From: Glaciecola flavus
Lineage (GTDB): Bacteria > Pseudomonadota > Gammaproteobacteria > Enterobacterales > Alteromonadaceae
Length of the DNA: 64,000 nucleotides
Assembly: GCF_042646125.1 (NCBI RefSeq)
Contig: NZ_JBHRSW010000005.1
Coordinates: 124,001 to 188,000 of the forward strand
Direction of reading: 5' to 3'
Positions 60,374-64,000 of this stretch are shown here, in pieces (the stretch's first letter is position 1; each line of letters starts with the position of its first letter). The position numbers were made by a program, and so were the translations under genes. The notes under the pieces are model-generated. The model ran no database searches, was not told the DNA's origin, and worked only from the letters and a program-made list of their open reading frames with translations.

Positions 60374-61024
60374 ATGATAAAAAAAATAGGAAACAAGGGG
60401 CTCATTCTCGCCGCTTTTGCCATTGTCACCACCAGTGCAATTGCTTTCACTTTTGCTATGACGAATGACAAAATAGAAAACGCAAAACAACAGCAGTTAC
60501 TCATGACATTGAACCAGTTAGTACCTGCATCAAGTCACAACAATTTATTGCACGATGATTGTGTTGTTATCTCTCCCGACCCTCTCTTAAACAATGAAGG
60601 TCAGCGAGCATATCGAGCACGTATGGAAGGACAGAATGTTGCCGTATTGATAGAAACCACCGCAGCGGATGGTTACAGTGGAGACATAGATATACTCGTC
60701 GCAATAGATGACGAACAAACGGTATTAGGGGCGCGTGTACTTAACCACAAAGAAACGCCTGGCCTGGGTGATAAAATAGACTTGCGCATAAGTGACTGGA
60801 TTTTGAGCTTTAGTGGTCAAAAATACAGCCAAGACACGCACGCTAGATGGGCGGTGAAAAAGGATGGAGGGCAGTTTGATCAATTCACTGGTGCCACAAT
60901 TACACCTCGCGCTGTGGTAAAAGCAGTGGCAAAAGCAGCTGAATACACCAATAATAACATTGAATTTTTGTTTAACACTCCCTCAAACTGCTACGATGCG
61001 AACACAAATGGCAGGAGTGAGTAA
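60374..61024 (+). CDS. rsxG: Electron transport complex subunit RsxG/RnfG
   Basis: This 216-residue protein has one membrane helix (about 10-30) and a periplasmic FMN-binding domain. The flavin is linked to Thr in the SGAT-type motif, here QFTGATITPRAVVKA near residue 175-185. GARVLNHKETPGLGDKI is the other conserved FMN segment. It starts 2 bp after rsxD, in operon with rsxE. Confidence 0.93.
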   Translation: MIKKIGNKGLILAAFAIVTTSAIAFTFAMTNDKIENAKQQQLLMTLNQLVPASSHNNLLHDDCVVISPDPLLNNEGQRAYRARMEGQNVAVLIETTAADGYSGDIDILVAIDDEQTVLGARVLNHKETPGLGDKIDLRISDWILSFSGQKYSQDTHARWAVKKDGGQFDQFTGATITPRAVVKAVAKAAEYTNNNIEFLFNTPSNCYDANTNGRSE

Positions 61025-61030
61025 AATAGT

Positions 61031-61729
61031 ATGGCACAATTAAAATCACTGCTTGTTGAAGGTCTGTGGAAAAACAACCCAGCTATCGTACAGCTACTTG
61101 GTCTATGCCCTCTCCTTGCCGTTACTGGCACATTTATTAACGGCTTGGGTTTGGGCATTGCCACCACCTTGGTTCTCTTGGGCTCAAATATAACCGTATC
61201 GCTAGTCCGGAATGTCGTACCCAACGAAATTAGGATCCCCATATTTGTTATGGTTATTGCTGCTTTTGTTACGGTCACCGAATTATTGATGCATGCCTTT
61301 ACTTACGAACTATATCTTAGTTTGGGCATTTTTATTCCTTTAATTGTGACCAATTGTGCCATCATTGGTCGTGCAGAAGCCTACGCCTCTAAAAATGCAG
61401 TGCAGTTTGCCGCTTTTGATGGACTGATGATGGGGCTGGGCTTTACCATTGTGCTGGTAATATTAGGTGGGATGAGAGAAATTCTTGGCCTCGGTACTCT
61501 GTTTTCTGGTGCAGACTTATTATTCGGAGAAAGCGCAAAAGCTTTTACCATTACGGTTTTTAACACCGAAAGTAAATTTTTGCTAGCGATACTACCACCA
61601 GGTGCCTTCATCGGTATGGGACTATTAATTGCAGCGAAAAACCTTGTTGACAAAGTAGTCGAACAACGAAGTCTCCAAGGTGCAAATAAAGTGGTTACCC
61701 GCGCGCGCGTGACCGGTACAGATTTATAA
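61031..61729 (+). CDS. rsxE: Electron transport complex subunit RsxE/RnfE
   Basis: This 232-residue integral membrane subunit is homologous to RsxA. NNPAIVQLLGLCPLLAVTGTF and PLIVTNCAIIGRAEAYASKN each carry the cysteine that shares the membrane iron-sulphur centre with RsxA. About six helices are present. It is the last rsx gene and is followed after 19 bp by nth, as in E. coli. Confidence 0.94.
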   Translation: MAQLKSLLVEGLWKNNPAIVQLLGLCPLLAVTGTFINGLGLGIATTLVLLGSNITVSLVRNVVPNEIRIPIFVMVIAAFVTVTELLMHAFTYELYLSLGIFIPLIVTNCAIIGRAEAYASKNAVQFAAFDGLMMGLGFTIVLVILGGMREILGLGTLFSGADLLFGESAKAFTITVFNTESKFLLAILPPGAFIGMGLLIAAKNLVDKVVEQRSLQGANKVVTRARVTGTDL

Positions 61730-61748
61730 TAATCCCCAGAAAAACAGA

Positions 61749-62441
61749 ATGAAAAAGCCAGTATCAAAGCAAGAAAAAGTCCAAGCAATTATAGAAATTC
61801 TTGAAGAGCTTTACCCTGAGACTCCTGTGCCTTTGGATCACAAAGATCCCTATACATTGCTAGTTGCCGTGCTTTTATCAGCACAATGTACCGATGAACG
61901 TGTCAACCAAATTACCCCTCTTCTCTTTGAGCGAGCAAATAACCCTTATGATATGGTTAAATTGACGATTGATGAAATCAAAGCAATAATTAAACCCTGC
62001 GGCTTATCCCCGATGAAGTCTAAAGGCATTTGGCATCTATCTGAGATGATTATTAAACAACACGATGGGCAAGTTCCGGCAGATTTTAAAGCACTAGAAG
62101 CCATGCCCGCAGTGGGTCATAAAACAGCATCTGTTGTGATGGCGCAGGCTTTCAATATACCGGCCTTTCCAGTAGACACCCATATACATCGACTTATGTA
62201 TAGATGGGGGCTATCAAATGGAAAAAGTGTAGAACAGACCGAAAAAGATGCAAAACGCATTTTCCCAAAAGAAAAATGGAATAAGCTACATTTGCAAATC
62301 ATTTTTTACGGACGCGAATACTGCCCTGCCAGAGGCTTTTCTTTGGATAAATGTATTATCACCCGACAATACGGACGGCGTAGTTTTATTAATGACGTAT
62401 TAAAAGCACAAAATAAAAAGAGTAGTAAAACTAGGGTCTGA
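61749..62441 (+). CDS. nth: Endonuclease III without the iron-sulphur loop
   Basis: This base-excision repair glycosylase/AP-lyase removes oxidised pyrimidines. The 230-residue protein has the helix-hairpin-helix LEAMPAVGHKTASVV with catalytic Lys125, and catalytic Asp143 in PVDTHIHRLM. Standard Nth proteins then have CX6CX2CX5C for a 4Fe-4S cluster. Here the region reads EYCPARGFSLDKCIITRQYG, with only Cys192 and Cys202, so the cluster site is absent. The middle part (QCTDERVNQITPLLFE, IKPCGLSPMKSKGIWHL) also differs from E. coli Nth. It occupies the usual position after rsxE. Its last codons and stop lie within a 10-bp match to the MITE family end. Confidence 0.85.
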   Translation: MKKPVSKQEKVQAIIEILEELYPETPVPLDHKDPYTLLVAVLLSAQCTDERVNQITPLLFERANNPYDMVKLTIDEIKAIIKPCGLSPMKSKGIWHLSEMIIKQHDGQVPADFKALEAMPAVGHKTASVVMAQAFNIPAFPVDTHIHRLMYRWGLSNGKSVEQTEKDAKRIFPKEKWNKLHLQIIFYGREYCPARGFSLDKCIITRQYGRRSFINDVLKAQNKKSSKTRV

Positions 62442-62618
62442 AATCAAAATAAATAATTACCGACACCGATATTTCATATGTAGCTGAGATTAAACCACAT
62501 ATCTCGCACCAAGTAATTCAATGCGTAATCAGTTATTAGCCGACTAAATGGCCAATTTCCCTTCAAAAAACTCACCTTATCAGTTAGGCCGATGTAACAA
62601 TAGCTTAGGTAAGATTGC

Positions 62619-62648
62619 AAAAAAAATGACCGCATTAAGCGGTCATTT
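62619..62648 (-). terminator. Strong terminator of the small peptide gene
   Basis: Read on the minus strand, AAATGACCGC (62648-62639) pairs with GCGGTCATTT (62633-62624) around a 5-nt loop, and a run of eight T follows (62626-62619). This is a textbook Rho-independent terminator, 27 bp after the stop of the 23-residue ORF. Confidence 0.88.
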
Positions 62649-62674
62649 AGAGAATCAAATCTAGCAACTACTTG

Positions 62675-62746
62675 CTATCGCTTGTCTCTCCACAATTGAC
62701 TTCCACCAGTAACTTGCTTTTGAGTTTGAGTATTAACTTTTTTCAT
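62675..62746 (-). CDS. Tiny double-glycine leader peptide (possible modified-peptide precursor)
   Basis: The ORF is 23 codons. The leader, MKKVNTQTQKQVTGG (residues 1-15), ends in Gly-Gly, the cleavage signal of C39-type peptidases. The core is SQLWRDKR (16-23). GGAG lies 9 bases before the ATG, and a strong terminator follows. The ABC exporter gene 466 bp upstream on the same strand is of a type that often carries a C39 peptidase. The Trp-Arg-Asp in the core is compatible with three-residue cyclophane motifs of radical-SAM-modified peptides, but this is an inference; no maturase is in the window. It is much shorter than typical bacteriocin precursors. Confidence 0.6.
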   Translation of the reverse strand: MKKVNTQTQKQVTGGSQLWRDKR

Positions 62747-63153
62747 TGTGTACAGCTCCGTCTAATAGATCTTAATGAGAGTAATTTTTAATAGCTTAAT
62801 GTTATTTGTTTTCTCTAAGAATGCGTTTTCTTAGGAAGCAAATCGATATATTCGTTTGTGGAACACAAAATTAAATGCATCGCTTATTTGCTTCAATACA
62901 AAGGTATAAAATAAACTACGTATGATCCATACTTTTTTTTAAAAAAACAGAATAAATATAAAAAACAACAATTCTATTCCAATAACGAATAATAATTGAT
63001 TGCATTTTAACCATTAGTGCATAAATTAAAGCCTGCGCGTCAAAAAGCGTAGTAAATTCTATACGGTAGTATTGATAAAGCTAACAATGGTAATGAGTGG
63101 GAATTCGAACTTTGCTGGAAAAACTTAAAAAATATCTACGACAACTTAAGTAT
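62747..63153. other. AT-rich leader region between exporter and small peptide gene
   Basis: No further gene is supported. Short open frames exist on both strands (for example 32 codons on the minus strand near 63013) but have no ribosome binding site. The region includes a 7-bp inverted repeat (62815-62834) and should contain the promoter of the peptide gene. I cannot fix a -35/-10 pair. Confidence 0.45.
62815..62834. promoter_or_regulatory. Inverted repeat upstream of the peptide ORF
   Basis: CTAAGAA (62815-62821) and TTCTTAG (62828-62834) form a perfect 7-bp repeat with a 6-bp centre, about 70 bp upstream of the small ORF's start. It may be an operator or a leader hairpin. Confidence 0.35.
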
Positions 63154-63208
63154 GCTGAACTCGGGATTTAGGGCGCTGCTGGACGGTGTTGCTTATCCCG
63201 AGTTTAGC
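63154..63208. repeat. Inverted repeat just downstream of the exporter gene
   Basis: GCTGAACTCGGGAT (63154-63167) and ATCCCGAGTTTAGC (63195-63208) are complementary at 13 of 14 positions around a 27-nt loop. Beside it, TTTAGCTTA-AC-TAAGCTAAA (63203-63222) is a second perfect palindrome that contains the exporter stop codon. There is no T run, so it may be a Rho-type terminator structure or a regulatory hairpin. Confidence 0.6.
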
Positions 63209-63212
63209 TTAA

Positions 63213-64000
63213 CTAAGCTAAAGCGATTTCGCGGTCGGCAGTGGCAATGGTTTCTTTACGATGGGCTACGCTTATACGCGTAATGTTCATTTCATTCAGA
63301 GTGGCGACCACCTTTTTTTCCATCGCATGATCAAGCGCAGATGTTGCTTCGTCCATGAACAGTATCGATGGGTTGGCATACAGGGCACGGGCAATCAAAA
63401 TACGCTGAACCTGTCCACCACTCAGTGAAGTGCTGTGACTGCCTGCCACTACCGTATGAAACTGCATTGGGAAATGCATAATTTCATCATAAACATGCGC
63501 TTTTTTTGCAGCCTCATAAACCCGTTCTTCATCAATTACGGTATCGGCAAAGGCAATGTTCATAAACAACGTGCCAGAAATCAAGCCCTCTTGCTGGCTA
63601 ATAATAGCAACATGCTTTCGGTAATGTTGTTTGCCTATTGAATGAAGGGGTACATTGTCGATCAATATGTCTCCCTGTGTAGGCTCAATAACACCTGCTA
63701 GCAGTTTAATAAGCGTCGTCTTGCCCACACCAGAAGGGCCAGTGATGACTACATGCTCTCCATCTTCAATATCTATATTCAGATTTTCAAATAGAGGGCT
63801 TCGCGCACCATCGTGCACGTATGTTAACTGTCGAGTACTGACACGGCCATTTATCTTTTGTTTAATAGCACCATCACCCAACATATTGGCCTCAACATCT
63901 TCCACTTCAATATCTGACAATCGATCTAAATCAACCTTCAAAATTTTAAAACTTAAGATATTGTCAACCAATGATTTGCTTTGGGTGGAGAAGATTTCTC
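63213..64000 (-). CDS. Peptide/bacteriocin-type ABC exporter, C-terminal part (gene runs off the window)
   Basis: The frame is open to the window edge, so the gene start lies beyond 64000. The visible 262 residues begin with FSTQSKSLVDNILSFKILKV, at the end of the membrane domain, and include the full ATPase: Walker A GPSGVGKTTLIKLL, Q-loop ISQQEG, signature LSGGQVQRILIARAL, Walker B ILFMDEATSALD and switch His VAHR. The ending ADREIALA is short, as in CvaB/RaxB-type exporters. These usually have an N-terminal C39 peptidase that cuts after Gly-Gly; that part is not visible. The tiny Gly-Gly peptide gene lies downstream on the same strand. Confidence 0.85.
   Translation of the reverse strand, partial: EIFSTQSKSLVDNILSFKILKVDLDRLSDIEVEDVEANMLGDGAIKQKINGRVSTRQLTYVHDGARSPLFENLNIDIEDGEHVVITGPSGVGKTTLIKLLAGVIEPTQGDILIDNVPLHSIGKQHYRKHVAIISQQEGLISGTLFMNIAFADTVIDEERVYEAAKKAHVYDEIMHFPMQFHTVVAGSHSTSLSGGQVQRILIARALYANPSILFMDEATSALDHAMEKKVVATLNEMNITRISVAHRKETIATADREIALA

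Overview
The window looks like chromosomal DNA of a marine gammaproteobacterium of the order Alteromonadales, close to Alteromonas, Glaciecola or Paraglaciecola. The basis is gene content and order read from the translations: asd/pdxB/fabB next to mnmC, fadR beside nhaB-dsbB, ycgN-ycgM-ycgL-rnd-fadD, and the rsxABCDGE-nth operon. The DNA is AT-rich and most of it is ordinary housekeeping sequence. No prophage, CRISPR array or complete insertion sequence is visible.

Layout. 1-7 kb: cspD facing fimV, then asd, pdxB and fabB on the minus strand. 7-13.5 kb: mnmC, three tandem FlgO-domain lipoproteins, and pckA. 13.7-14.5 kb: a broken GNAT gene beside a Phd/VapC-type toxin-antitoxin pair with a perfect palindromic operator. 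14.7-24.5 kb: a thioredoxin-like membrane protein, a chemoreceptor, yfcL, an ATP-NAD kinase family gene, epmC, a secreted pair of unknown protein plus transglutaminase-like protein, a thioesterase overlapping a retropepsin-like protein, and a drug/metabolite exporter. 24.9-34.6 kb: fatty acid degradation genes (fadH, fadR, fadD) interleaved with nhaB, dsbB, ycgN, ycgM, ycgL and rnd. 34.8-43.6 kb: a hydrolase, an Slp lipoprotein, tsaB, a YoaA-type helicase, a NatAB-type ABC transporter, a YIP1 protein and a DUF3025 protein. 43.7-54.8 kb: M28 peptidase, asnB, a periplasmic binding protein, queE/queC, a LysR regulator, uvrB and a MATE exporter. 54.8-56.2 kb: a repeat-rich, AT-rich region ending in two identical tRNA-Asn genes. 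56.4-62.4 kb: rsxABCDGE-nth. 62.6-64 kb: a very short double-glycine peptide gene beside the 3' part of an ABC exporter that runs off the window.

The most unusual content is of three kinds. First, at 62675-62746 there is a 23-residue ORF with a good ribosome binding site and its own terminator. It encodes a 15-residue leader ending in Gly-Gly and an 8-residue core, SQLWRDKR, and it lies on the same strand as an exporter of the bacteriocin/peptide type. This could be a minimal ribosomally made peptide system whose other genes lie beyond 64000. Second, three intergenic copies of a 126-144 bp element (18410, 42531, 49328) share a 62-nt core closed by long inverted arms. The arm sequences differ between copies but stay self-complementary within each copy. 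Third, a separate family of TA-flanked elements with TAGGGTCTGTTGACC ends (45342, 54852, 55660, plus end fragments) looks like a MITE. In addition, nth at the end of the rsx operon encodes an endonuclease III that lacks the usual four-cysteine iron-sulphur loop.
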